Below are positions 42,762-50,239 of a DNA stretch of 50,239 nt, piece by piece. The translations under genes and the position numbers were made by a program. This stretch comes from Fibrobacter sp. (GTDB lineage Bacteria; Fibrobacterota; Fibrobacteria; Fibrobacterales; Fibrobacteraceae), in contig JAEDLI010000004.1 of the NCBI GenBank assembly GCA_016295375.1, positions 1-50,239 of the forward strand, in the 5' to 3' direction. Positions within the stretch are counted from its first letter, which is position 1. Every line of letters begins with the position of its first letter. The notes under the pieces were generated by a model. That model made no database searches. It was not told the origin of the DNA and was given only the letters and a program-made list of their open reading frames with translations.

Positions 42762-43811
42762 TCATAATAAGTTCTCAAACACAGCATGGTAAACCGAAAC
42801 ATCATCCAACTGAACAATAGACGTAATCTTGTTCCCGGCATCTTTGGAAGATGCTCCGCAGTGGAATATTTTCTCGTTCTTAGAACCAAAATCAAGCAAT
42901 ATATAGCGGTCATGAAATATATTTCCGGCTGTTTTCGGATCTTCAAGCACAACATCTGGGCGTGCGGCCCTAAAATCAGCCAGCATGTTCTCGGTTAACC
43001 GGGTTCTTCCGTATTGATCACTGAAAATCGTAACGACAACACCCTTGGCGACATTCCGCAGCAAATCTAAAGTCTTGACATCCACATAATTGTCAATAAT
43101 GACCACCGACTTCTTTGCCATACCATAAATTTGCGCGTACGCAACATCGGCTTCAAGTTTTTGCCCGTTCAAAATCAAGAAATGCTTAAACATCGAAGGA
43201 TCAATGAAGTTTTCCATTACCTTCTGCAAATCAGATTTCATTGCAAAAACATCCGTGCGGGTTTCGGCTAGTTCTCCACGAATTTCTGCAATTTCCCTTG
43301 TATTTTGAACCATATAAGAGGAAATTTGCGGATTATTGCCCACATTGAGCAACAGCATGTTCTCGGAAACAATGTAGTCCTTCATCTGCTTGAAAAGGCG
43401 AATCAGAGCCTTGCTTTGAGCTATAGCCTGTTCCCCTTTGAGGACCGTCATGAGCATATAAATACCCTGTTCGGTAAAGGCAAATGGCATTTTTCGCAAG
43501 CCACCCCAACTTGAAGTCAAAAATTTTGACTTCAAGTCTGATGCCGGATGCAGGGATATAAGATTTTCAAGTTCATTGCGGTCAAGCTGAAACCGAAAAT
43601 CATCGTCAAACTTTTCAATATTATTCTTGACCTGCTGGTTAAAAACCTTTTTGTCATACCCATAAATTTCTGCCAAGTCGGAATCCAACATCACCTTGAG
43701 ACCACAAATCGTGTAGATTCTGGATTTCAGGAAATTTTCGTCTATCAGGGAGAAATCGTTTTTGCCGGCTGATTTTGATGCGGTAAAAGTCGACACATTC
43801 TGCTTGCTCAT
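42762..43811 (-). CDS. ORF6N-domain protein with PLD-like C-terminus
   Basis: A 349-residue protein. The ORF6N domain (ICGLKVMLDSDLAEIYGYDKKVFNQQVKNNIEKF..., residues about 25-145), a DNA-binding fold related to KilA-N and Bro proteins, is followed by a helical linker. The C-terminal domain has KKSVVIIDNYVDVKTLDLL (about 233-251) and HDRYILLD (300-307), resembling half a phospholipase D active site with HxK altered to HDR. ORF6N genes often sit inside type I restriction loci. Its role here (regulator or nuclease accessory) is unknown. GAGGTAG lies before the ATG. Confidence 0.82.
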   Translation of the reverse strand: MSKQNVSTFTASKSAGKNDFSLIDENFLKSRIYTICGLKVMLDSDLAEIYGYDKKVFNQQVKNNIEKFDDDFRFQLDRNELENLISLHPASDLKSKFLTSSWGGLRKMPFAFTEQGIYMLMTVLKGEQAIAQSKALIRLFKQMKDYIVSENMLLLNVGNNPQISSYMVQNTREIAEIRGELAETRTDVFAMKSDLQKVMENFIDPSMFKHFLILNGQKLEADVAYAQIYGMAKKSVVIIDNYVDVKTLDLLRNVAKGVVVTIFSDQYGRTRLTENMLADFRAARPDVVLEDPKTAGNIFHDRYILLDFGSKNEKIFHCGASSKDAGNKITSIVQLDDVSVYHAVFENLL

Positions 43812-43920
43812 ATACTACCTCACTCCGTTTACACGCTATAAAAAACGGACTACTGCACAAATATACACTATTTTGAAAATTTGTCAAGAGGGTTTCGAAT
43901 TTTTTTGAAAAAAATTTTGA

Positions 43921-44493
43921 AGGCATAACCCCCATTATGAGAAGATAGAGGACGAACCTTTCGAAATACCCGAAAATTGGATATGGGCGAGAATAAATGA
44001 CATCAACTTTTTTCAGTCAAATACTGAAAATCCCATGCTAGAAGGGAATAAAAACCGCACGTACGAATTGTATAGCGTACCTTGTTTTGAGGCGAAGTAT
44101 CCTGAAATAGTAAAAGGAACCGAAATTGGCTCAACAAAAGTTTTGGTAAATAAGGGCGATGTCTTAATAAGTAAGATTAACCCTCATTTGAATAGAGTTT
44201 GGTGTGTTCCCCAATTTACTGAACATCGTATGATCGCTTCTTCGGAATGGATTATTATAAGAAATCCTGAGATAAATCAATCGTATCTAGTTTACGTATT
44301 GCAATCTGGATATTTCTTAGATAAAATGTTGTCTAATACATCTGGTGTTGGTGGATCCTTGACCCGAGCGAAGCCATATGAGGTAAAAAAATACGAAATA
44401 CCTCTTCCTCCGCTAGCTGAGCAATCTCGAATTGTTGCAAAGATAGAGGAACTATTTTCTACACTAGACCAAATGGAGAGAAATCTCGTCTAA
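43921..44493 (+). pseudogene. Silent hsdS 3'-half cassette (no start codon)
   Basis: An open frame without start that begins right after a TGA (43918-43920) and reads AT-AAC-CCC-CAT-TAT..., giving NPHYEK then IEDEPFEIPENWIWARINDI. This is a target-recognition domain and ending (PLPPLAEQSRIVAKIEELFSTLDQMERNLV) like the second half of HsdS. It lies convergent to the active hsdS and shares its first 20 bases with it in inverted orientation. Inverting 43925-44981 would place it in frame after the first half of the active gene. The last 30 bases overlap the active gene's end. Confidence 0.88.
43925..43944 (+). repeat. Left inverted repeat of the hsdS switch
   Basis: ATAACCCCCATTATGAGAAG, an exact 20-base copy of the reverse complement of 44962-44981. 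In both copies it encodes NPHYEK in the hsdS frame. Probable crossover site of the recombinase. Confidence 0.9.
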
Positions 44494-45891
44494 CGACGCA
44501 AAAATTTCTTCAATCCTATCCACGATTCTTTTCTGCTCCGCCAACGGCGGAAGCGGGCACAAAGAATTAGATAATAATGCGAAATGCCTTCCATAGCCTC
44601 TATCTTCAATTTTTTCAACAATATTTAATGTCATAAAGTACAGATATTTGGGATTTATTGCTGACTTCGCTTCTAATACTTTTGTTCCATCTGCGCCAAC
44701 TACGAAATCAAAATCTATATATTTCACAATTTTTGTGTGGTCCCCAAAAAGAACAATCGGAAACCTTAAATGAACAACTTTCTTGGGATCATCAACGAAA
44801 CCGTCTATATTTGATTGTCCTTGCGATACAACAGGGAATGTACCTATAGGTTGGATTTCGGACGACTTAACCTGAAAATTTTTCACAGAAATGTTAGTGA
44901 CTAGTTCTGCGTATTTCACCCATTCCCACGATTCCGGGATTTCAAAGGGAATATCGATCAACTTCTCATAATGGGGGTTATCACGTGTTATTCGTTCTAG
45001 CAAAACGCTGGCGGGTTCGTCGGATTTGTTTTGGGGAACGAGTTTGCCGTGAATGGCGAGGTCAAGGATTTTTTGGCGGGTTTGCTTGATATGGGTTTTG
45101 AGAAGTTCCTTGTTCTTTTCGATGGCTTCGATTTCGGCGAAGGCTTCTTCAATTTTCGCAACAATGCGCTGTTGTTCCGCTAAAGGAGGGAGCGGAATTT
45201 GCAAAGCCCTTATCGCCGCCTGAAATAAGTTTGCTTGTGCGGTCTGTTTGGAATAATTTTGAATTTGACTTTGCAGACAATTTGATTGCAAAACATACAT
45301 TAAATAGCAAGAATGGACAAGTACAGGTCTTATCATCGCTGCACTTCGAACCATTACATATTTGTTATCATCTTTTACAACAGCAACTCTCCCAATACTA
45401 CCCGAACAAGATATCAAAACATCATCTTTCCTTGGATTACATCTTTTTGCAATTCGATTGTATTCTTCATCATCAACATAATCAACATCACCTAAATGAA
45501 TCGCGTTATCTTGGATATTCCTTGCAGACAACAAGTAGTATCCTTCAAAAGACTCCACTCTCCGCGGTGTTAAATGTTCGCCATCAGTTATCAAAGATGC
45601 TATCGAATCAATGCAAACCCATTCCCAATTTTCCGGGATTTCAAAGGGGGCTTCGTTTTTATCGAGGGGGATGATTTGTCCTAGATCCTTCGACTTCGCA
45701 CTTTGTGCTTCGCTCAGGATGACACCGCTCTTTTTTGACCTCGTTCCTTTTCTTTCGTCTCTCGTCTTTCGTCTTTCGTCTGAGATTTGCGTTAGCAAAT
45801 CAGCGGTGGTGCCGTCGCTTTTGAGTTGTTGCGTGAGTTTTCCGCGAATGGCGAGGTCAAGGATTTTTTGCTTCAGGAGTTTCGTGTTCAT
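44464..45891 (-). CDS. hsdS: Type I restriction specificity subunit HsdS
   Basis: A 475-residue specificity subunit with two target-recognition domains, each starting PFEIPENWEWV / PFEIPESWEWV and ending LPPLAEQ-RIV-KIEE, plus KILDLAI-GKL repeats that form the conserved coiled coils. It starts in an ATGA overlap with hsdM. The linker before the first domain is about 30 residues longer than the equivalent one in the second half; it is encoded by four GACGAAA-type heptamers (RRKTRDERKG, about residues 40-49) and a palindromic repeat (GVILSEAQSAKSKDL, about 56-70). The second recognition domain lies within an invertible segment. Confidence 0.93.
   Translation of the reverse strand: MNTKLLKQKILDLAIRGKLTQQLKSDGTTADLLTQISDERRKTRDERKGTRSKKSGVILSEAQSAKSKDLGQIIPLDKNEAPFEIPENWEWVCIDSIASLITDGEHLTPRRVESFEGYYLLSARNIQDNAIHLGDVDYVDDEEYNRIAKRCNPRKDDVLISCSGSIGRVAVVKDDNKYVMVRSAAMIRPVLVHSCYLMYVLQSNCLQSQIQNYSKQTAQANLFQAAIRALQIPLPPLAEQQRIVAKIEEAFAEIEAIEKNKELLKTHIKQTRQKILDLAIHGKLVPQNKSDEPASVLLERITRDNPHYEKLIDIPFEIPESWEWVKYAELVTNISVKNFQVKSSEIQPIGTFPVVSQGQSNIDGFVDDPKKVVHLRFPIVLFGDHTKIVKYIDFDFVVGADGTKVLEAKSAINPKYLYFMTLNIVEKIEDRGYGRHFALLSNSLCPLPPLAEQKRIVDRIEEIFASLDEISLHLV
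44962..44981 (-). repeat. Right inverted repeat of the hsdS switch
   Basis: Exact inverted copy of 43925-43944, located at the junction between the two halves of the active hsdS. The enclosed invertible segment is 1057 bases including repeats. Confidence 0.9.
45681..45780. repeat. Palindromic repeat and heptamer array inside hsdS
   Basis: CTAGATCCTTCGACTTCGCA...TTCGCTCAGGATGAC (45681-45723) is a unit of the dispersed palindromic family. TTTCGTC, TCTCGTC, TTTCGTC, TTTCGTC (45753-45780) are four heptamers. Both are read in frame in HsdS. Confidence 0.75.
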
Positions 45892-47324
45892 CCGTCGATT
45901 CCCTTGAGCATCTTGGCGAGTTTTTCGGAGTGGGCGGCAATTTCCTTCGCTTCGTCCTTGATGTTTGTCAAAAGGTCGGCAAGCGTCACGTCTTCAATAT
46001 CGTCCTTGTCCTTAATCCAAGTTATGTCGAGGCTCGTCTTGTCACGGGCCAGGAGTTCCTTGACATCATACTTGCGCCAACGCCCGGTCGGGTTTTCTTC
46101 GCTCCAAGTTTCCTTGCGCTTGGCGATGTTTTTTGCATTGTAGCAACTCACAAAATCATCAAGATCGCTGCGTTTCAGGGGCCTTGTCGCAAGCGTGTGT
46201 TTGACGCCTGTACGGTAATCATAGAACCAAGTTTCCTTGGTGGGGCTTCCCTTGACAAAGAAAAGCACATTTGCCTTCACGCCGTTCGCATAGAAAATTC
46301 CCGTGGGGAGCCTGAGAATTGTGTGGAGGTTGAACTCGGTCAAAAGTTTTTTGCGGAGCGTTTCACCCGCACCATCTGCAAAGAGAACGTTATCCGGCAA
46401 CACCACGCCCGCACGGCCACCATCCTTGAGCATTAGCATCATGTGCTGCAAAAAGTTCAGCTGATTGTTGGTCGTCGTGACAATCAAGTCGGTGCGCATG
46501 GTGGTAATATCCACGCTACCTGCCGGACGCGTTCCGAAAGGAGGATTCGCCAAAATGACATCCACCAAATGTTCAGGTTCGTGTTCCAAGGAATCAACGC
46601 ACTTGACAGGAGTTGTATCCGGGCTGACATCGTGCAAGTAAAGATTCATGCTCGCCAAGGTCACCACCAAAGGCGTGATGTCATTACCGCTAAGAGCCTT
46701 TGTCTGCAAGAACTTCAACTTTTCGATATCGTTGCTCTGACGCTTCATATAATCGTATGCGGCAAGCAAAAAGCCACCCGTTCCACAAGCGGGGTCTGCA
46801 ACGGTTTCCGTAATTTTCGGAGCCACAACATCGACCATGGCGTTAATAAGCGGACGCGGAGTAAAATACTGCCCTGCACCGCTCTTTTTATCTTGGCCGT
46901 TCTTTTCAAGAATGCTTTCGTAAATAGCACCCTTGATATCGCCTTCCATGCTGAACCAGTTTTCTTCATCAATCATGTTGATGAGCTTTTTAAGCATGGC
47001 GGGCTTTTGAATCTTGTTCTGCGCTTCGGTAAAGATTGCACCAATCAGACCGTCTTTGGATTTGAGCGTTTCAAGAATTTTTTCGTATTTCGCCTGCAAA
47101 TCCGGACCGTCAAGAGAAAGCAAATCTTTCCAGCGGTTGCCCTTGGGAATAGCACTAGTGAGTCCGTAGGATTCCTTTTCTGCATCCATTTTCAGGAACA
47201 GCAAGTAAGTCAGCTGGATAATGTAGTCGGTAAAGCCCACGCCAGCCGCCGCCAGCACATCGGCCATATTCCAGACCTTTTTCGTCAATGTCGTTTCGGA
47301 TTTTACTTCAATCTGTTTTTTCAT
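45888..47324 (-). CDS. hsdM: Type I restriction modification methylase HsdM
   Basis: A 478-residue N6-adenine methyltransferase subunit: N-terminal helical domain, then motif I DPACGTGGF from residue 177 and motif IV NPPF at 260-263 (ILANPPFGTR). It begins 6 bases after hsdR and overlaps hsdS by ATGA, so hsdR-hsdM-hsdS form one operon. Two copies with one HsdS make the methylase; HsdR joins for cleavage. Confidence 0.95.
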   Translation of the reverse strand: MKKQIEVKSETTLTKKVWNMADVLAAAGVGFTDYIIQLTYLLFLKMDAEKESYGLTSAIPKGNRWKDLLSLDGPDLQAKYEKILETLKSKDGLIGAIFTEAQNKIQKPAMLKKLINMIDEENWFSMEGDIKGAIYESILEKNGQDKKSGAGQYFTPRPLINAMVDVVAPKITETVADPACGTGGFLLAAYDYMKRQSNDIEKLKFLQTKALSGNDITPLVVTLASMNLYLHDVSPDTTPVKCVDSLEHEPEHLVDVILANPPFGTRPAGSVDITTMRTDLIVTTTNNQLNFLQHMMLMLKDGGRAGVVLPDNVLFADGAGETLRKKLLTEFNLHTILRLPTGIFYANGVKANVLFFVKGSPTKETWFYDYRTGVKHTLATRPLKRSDLDDFVSCYNAKNIAKRKETWSEENPTGRWRKYDVKELLARDKTSLDITWIKDKDDIEDVTLADLLTNIKDEAKEIAAHSEKLAKMLKGIDG

Positions 47325-47330
47325 TTTTCT

Positions 47331-50153
47331 TTACTGGAACATGAACTTTGTCAGGTTCTGGATTTCGGTATTAACATTTTGCGGGCCGAAGAATTTTGCC
47401 GCTTGCAAGAATAGAGGTTTTTCATACTGCATCAGGATTGGCGCCGAGACACAACCGTTCTGCACAACATATTGAGCAATCCTCTTAAGCACCTGCTTTT
47501 GATCTTCGTTTAACACGCGTTGATTTTGACCGCAATATAATTCAAAAAGGCTGGCAGAAATGCTTTGCAATGAATAAAGCGACTCTTTTTGCCCCAAAGC
47601 GTAACGCACCAACTGTATAAGGTTCGTCAAAAGGCCAACTTCGTCTTTTTCAAGGTCTTTGACTTTTCCGGCCTTACCCACTTTATTCACGGACAATGTC
47701 TTGTAGCAAGTCCAAAGATTCTTCTCGTTCAGCATCGGATTGAACTTTTCGAGCTTGCGTTTCAAATCCGAGAGCATTTCGTAGGTAATGGCAACATCTT
47801 CGCTGTTGTAGATAATGCGCAGAGCTTCCACTTCATCACGATTCTGCTCAATAAAATCCTTAAAGATTTCCGCATACTTTTTAGATTCATCAATGCTGAA
47901 ACCGGAGTAAACTAGACTATCAGCGCCTTCATTCTGAATCTTGATAAAGCCACGATTGATTTCAAGGAGAACCTTGCGAACCTTGACATTGTTGATGACC
48001 GCAGAAATCAATTCCCTGCGCTCAATATTAGCGTCGTTGATGTCCTTGTATTCCGGTAAAGGATGCGTCGAGAATTCGTTCTTACCTGTGAGGGCGTCGT
48101 AAATTCGACTTACAAAGAAATACAGGGATGTGGTCGCCAGCAACTTGTTAACTTCGCTCAAATCTTCTTGTTCTGCCTTGTTGTTTATTTTCGAGAGATA
48201 ACCCGCAAACAAATTCAAGTGTTCATCAGGAACTTCGCCATGGGCCAGGCGTTCCATCAATCTTTCGAGTCCCAAGGTCTTGTGAAATTCCGCATCGCTA
48301 GCCGCACCCGGAAGTTTCATTTCGTGTTCGGTAACGCCAACAGCATCGACTAAGTAAAAACAGTCCTTGCTCGTTCCGTTCGGAGTTGCAAGCTGGAACT
48401 TGTCATCGTCCATCGTTCGGCAACCGCGACCTTTCATCTGCGTGTAAAGTACGGCGGAATTGATATCGCGCATGAACACAAGGACTTCCAAAGGTTTCAC
48501 ATCTGTACCGGTCGCCACAAGCGTCACCGTCACCGCAATGCGAAATTCCTTCTCGTTCCTGAAATCGGAAATCAGCTGATTGGAATTTCCTGCTTTACAA
48601 GTAATCTTCTGCACGAACTTTTCGGGGAGCTTGAGCCCCACCTTTTCAAATTCAACGGCAAAGGACTGCTTGATGGCATCAACGATGTTGTCGGCGTGGC
48701 TGTCGGTCTTTGCAAAGAAAAGCGTCTTGGGAATATATTTCCAATTGCGGACAGGGTCATCGCTCAAACGTTCCGGGTAAAGCGACGAATAAATGGCTTG
48801 CTTAAAGGAGTCTACGACAAGCCTAATCTGTGCCGGGTTCACGACACTGCGGTCTAATTCGGTACATTCGTACTTTTGGTCCTCTTTCTGAATTTTCTTT
48901 TGCTTGGAACCATCCAAGAGCGTAATGCGCTCTACGTGTTCGCCCTGACCGATTGTCCCGCCCTGCGAACTGACTAAAGTCTTGATGCGGAATACGCGCG
49001 GGGGTACGTTCACGCCATCGCGGATAGAATCTTCGAGGGTGTATTCTACCACCGTATTCTTGTTGAAGAACGCGTAAGCTTCTTCGGTCGGAGTAGCAGT
49101 CAATCCAACAACACGAGCCGTATTGAAATAATCGAGCACCTGTTTCCATTTGCCATAAATGGAACGGTGGCATTCATCCACAATAATCAAATCGAAGGTA
49201 TCTCTTGCAACCTTCAAATCTTGCGGAAGTTCAAAGCTTACGGAGGACTGATCGTTTGTTGAGTCGCCATCAAGTTCTGATTCGTCATCGTCGGTATCAA
49301 CAAAGGTTTGCCCGGTCAAAACAGCATAAAGACGCTGAATGGTAGATATCACCACATGGGACTTTTCGATATCCTTCACGTTGTGGAGACGCTGAACGAC
49401 ATACTCATCACTAAACGGAATCCCTGTTTCCGTAAGCTTGTATGTCCCGAACTCGCCTTCGGCTTGTTTGCCAAGGTTGTTGCGGTCCACCAGGAACAAG
49501 ACTTTTTTAGCCGGGGTATAATTGAGCAGACGATACGCCGCTGTGCATGCGGTAAATGTTTTACCAGCACCCGTTGCAAGGACAATCAAAGCCTTTTTCT
49601 TGCCATGCTTAAAGCTCAGTTCCAAGTTGCAAATTGCATCGTACTGGCACTGGCGCAAACCAGCTTTGGCCTTCGTCTGCACTGCAGGGACCGCAGGCAT
49701 TTTTGCAAATTCAGAACTAAGTTCTGCACGAATTGCGACTTCTTTCGGCGTGAACATCTTTTTAAGTTGAAGGAACTCCAGAGGCTCTCCAGCAGCGAAA
49801 TCCCTTCGGTCGCAGAACAGCAACTTGTCACCATTACACATGAAAAGGAATGGCAAAGGTTTTGTCCATGTTTGGTACCAAGGAAGCGCCCCTGCGGAGT
49901 ACTTTACAGTTTGTTCAGCAACGTGCATTCCCAAAGAGTTCTCTGCACGTTTAGCCTCAAGAACACCAATAGCCTTTCCATCTAAGAAAAGCAGATAATC
50001 AGCTTCGTTATTTCCTTTAGTTAAGGCCTCGGTAACCGCCTGTGCATGCGGAACGTCCAAATACTCAGAACGCGGAACAACTGCCCAGCCGGCTGCGGCG
50101 AGCATTTCATCTATCAAAACACGAGCTTGTTCTTCGGGCTTTAAATAGTCCAT
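47331..50153 (-). CDS. hsdR: Type I restriction endonuclease subunit HsdR
   Basis: A 940-residue motor and nuclease subunit. The N-terminal PD-ExK nuclease has D52 and E66-A-K68 (DYLLFLDGKAIGVLEAKR). A superfamily 2 translocase follows with Walker A ATGAGKT at 193-199, DECH at 326-329, LTATP and the later motif with RDINSAVLYTQMKGRGCR. The C-terminal helical domain binds the methylase. It is complete and first in the operon. TTATTTTTAG lies about 15 bases before the ATG; the ribosome site is weak. Confidence 0.95.
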   Translation of the reverse strand: MDYLKPEEQARVLIDEMLAAAGWAVVPRSEYLDVPHAQAVTEALTKGNNEADYLLFLDGKAIGVLEAKRAENSLGMHVAEQTVKYSAGALPWYQTWTKPLPFLFMCNGDKLLFCDRRDFAAGEPLEFLQLKKMFTPKEVAIRAELSSEFAKMPAVPAVQTKAKAGLRQCQYDAICNLELSFKHGKKKALIVLATGAGKTFTACTAAYRLLNYTPAKKVLFLVDRNNLGKQAEGEFGTYKLTETGIPFSDEYVVQRLHNVKDIEKSHVVISTIQRLYAVLTGQTFVDTDDDESELDGDSTNDQSSVSFELPQDLKVARDTFDLIIVDECHRSIYGKWKQVLDYFNTARVVGLTATPTEEAYAFFNKNTVVEYTLEDSIRDGVNVPPRVFRIKTLVSSQGGTIGQGEHVERITLLDGSKQKKIQKEDQKYECTELDRSVVNPAQIRLVVDSFKQAIYSSLYPERLSDDPVRNWKYIPKTLFFAKTDSHADNIVDAIKQSFAVEFEKVGLKLPEKFVQKITCKAGNSNQLISDFRNEKEFRIAVTVTLVATGTDVKPLEVLVFMRDINSAVLYTQMKGRGCRTMDDDKFQLATPNGTSKDCFYLVDAVGVTEHEMKLPGAASDAEFHKTLGLERLMERLAHGEVPDEHLNLFAGYLSKINNKAEQEDLSEVNKLLATTSLYFFVSRIYDALTGKNEFSTHPLPEYKDINDANIERRELISAVINNVKVRKVLLEINRGFIKIQNEGADSLVYSGFSIDESKKYAEIFKDFIEQNRDEVEALRIIYNSEDVAITYEMLSDLKRKLEKFNPMLNEKNLWTCYKTLSVNKVGKAGKVKDLEKDEVGLLTNLIQLVRYALGQKESLYSLQSISASLFELYCGQNQRVLNEDQKQVLKRIAQYVVQNGCVSAPILMQYEKPLFLQAAKFFGPQNVNTEIQNLTKFMFQ

Positions 50154-50174
50154 CTATCTCTACGCTAAAAATAA

Positions 50175-50217
50175 CTTTTTTCACAAAAAAGGAACCCACC
50201 GGCATAGCCGGTGGTTC
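50175..50217 (-). terminator. Rho-independent terminator upstream of hsdR
   Basis: On the minus strand GAACCACCGGC-TAT-GCCGGTGGGTTC forms a strong stem (50217-50192) followed by CTTTTTT. It should stop transcription of a minus-strand gene lying beyond the right edge and insulate hsdR. A GGGCCC-containing segment (50223-50239) runs off the window. Confidence 0.7.
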
Positions 50218-50239
50218 TTCATATGCGGGCCCTGCCCTA

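Noticed and set aside
41935..43811. Prophage remnant
   Set aside because: An integrase and an ORF6N gene are present, but no structural or replication phage genes; both fit the type I restriction locus better.

Overview
This 50.2 kb window looks like chromosome of a Fibrobacter-type bacterium (Fibrobacterota, FCB group). The evidence is a 2283-residue SprA-type type IX secretion translocon, BatD/BatE proteins, serine-rich lipoproteins, a futalosine-pathway (menaquinone) radical SAM gene, and very short or absent leaders with TAnnTTTG-like promoter elements just before start codons. The species assignment is inference. No rRNA, tRNA or CRISPR array was seen.

Layout. 0.2-5.7 kb: a DRE-TIM metallolyase, then an MmeI-like single-chain restriction-modification enzyme whose stop overlaps the start of an mqnC-like gene. 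5.7-6.1 kb: a gap with heptamer repeats and a possible tiny gene (promoter, ribosome site, 20-codon ORF, terminator). 6.1-8.8 kb: batD-batE. 8.8-15.7 kb: sprA. 15.9-18.8 kb: an AIPR-family abortive-infection gene divergent from a leucine-rich-repeat gene. 18.8-21.6 kb: two tandem S41 protease lipoproteins. 21.9-24.2 kb: an M23 peptidase lipoprotein and an FKBP isomerase. 24.3-28.6 kb: glmS, scpA, a small zinc-ribbon-like protein and a YugP-type metalloprotease. 28.9-34.1 kb: a TolC, HlyD and two ABC-2 permease operon with no ATPase gene. 34.2-37.7 kb: a lamin-tail lipoprotein and two paralogous lipoproteins, one interrupted by a C11 tract. 37.7-41.8 kb: an operon joining DUF4956 and a VTC-type polyphosphate polymerase to a membrane-fusion protein and a TolC-like outer-membrane protein. 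41.9-50.2 kb: a type I restriction-modification locus (hsdR, hsdM, hsdS) with a silent inverted hsdS half-gene, 20-bp inverted repeats, an ORF6N gene and a tyrosine recombinase.

Three themes stand out. First, the operon at 37.7-41.8 kb suggests a polyphosphate-polymerase system physically tied to an envelope-spanning conduit. Second, the hsdS locus is built as a DNA-inversion switch that would change the specificity of the type I system. Third, intergenic DNA is filled with degenerate tandem heptamers of many different sequences and with GTCATCC...GGATCC palindromes. These arrays run into genes: they supply stop codons for at least four genes and in-frame peptide segments in HsdS, ScpA and an S41 protease.
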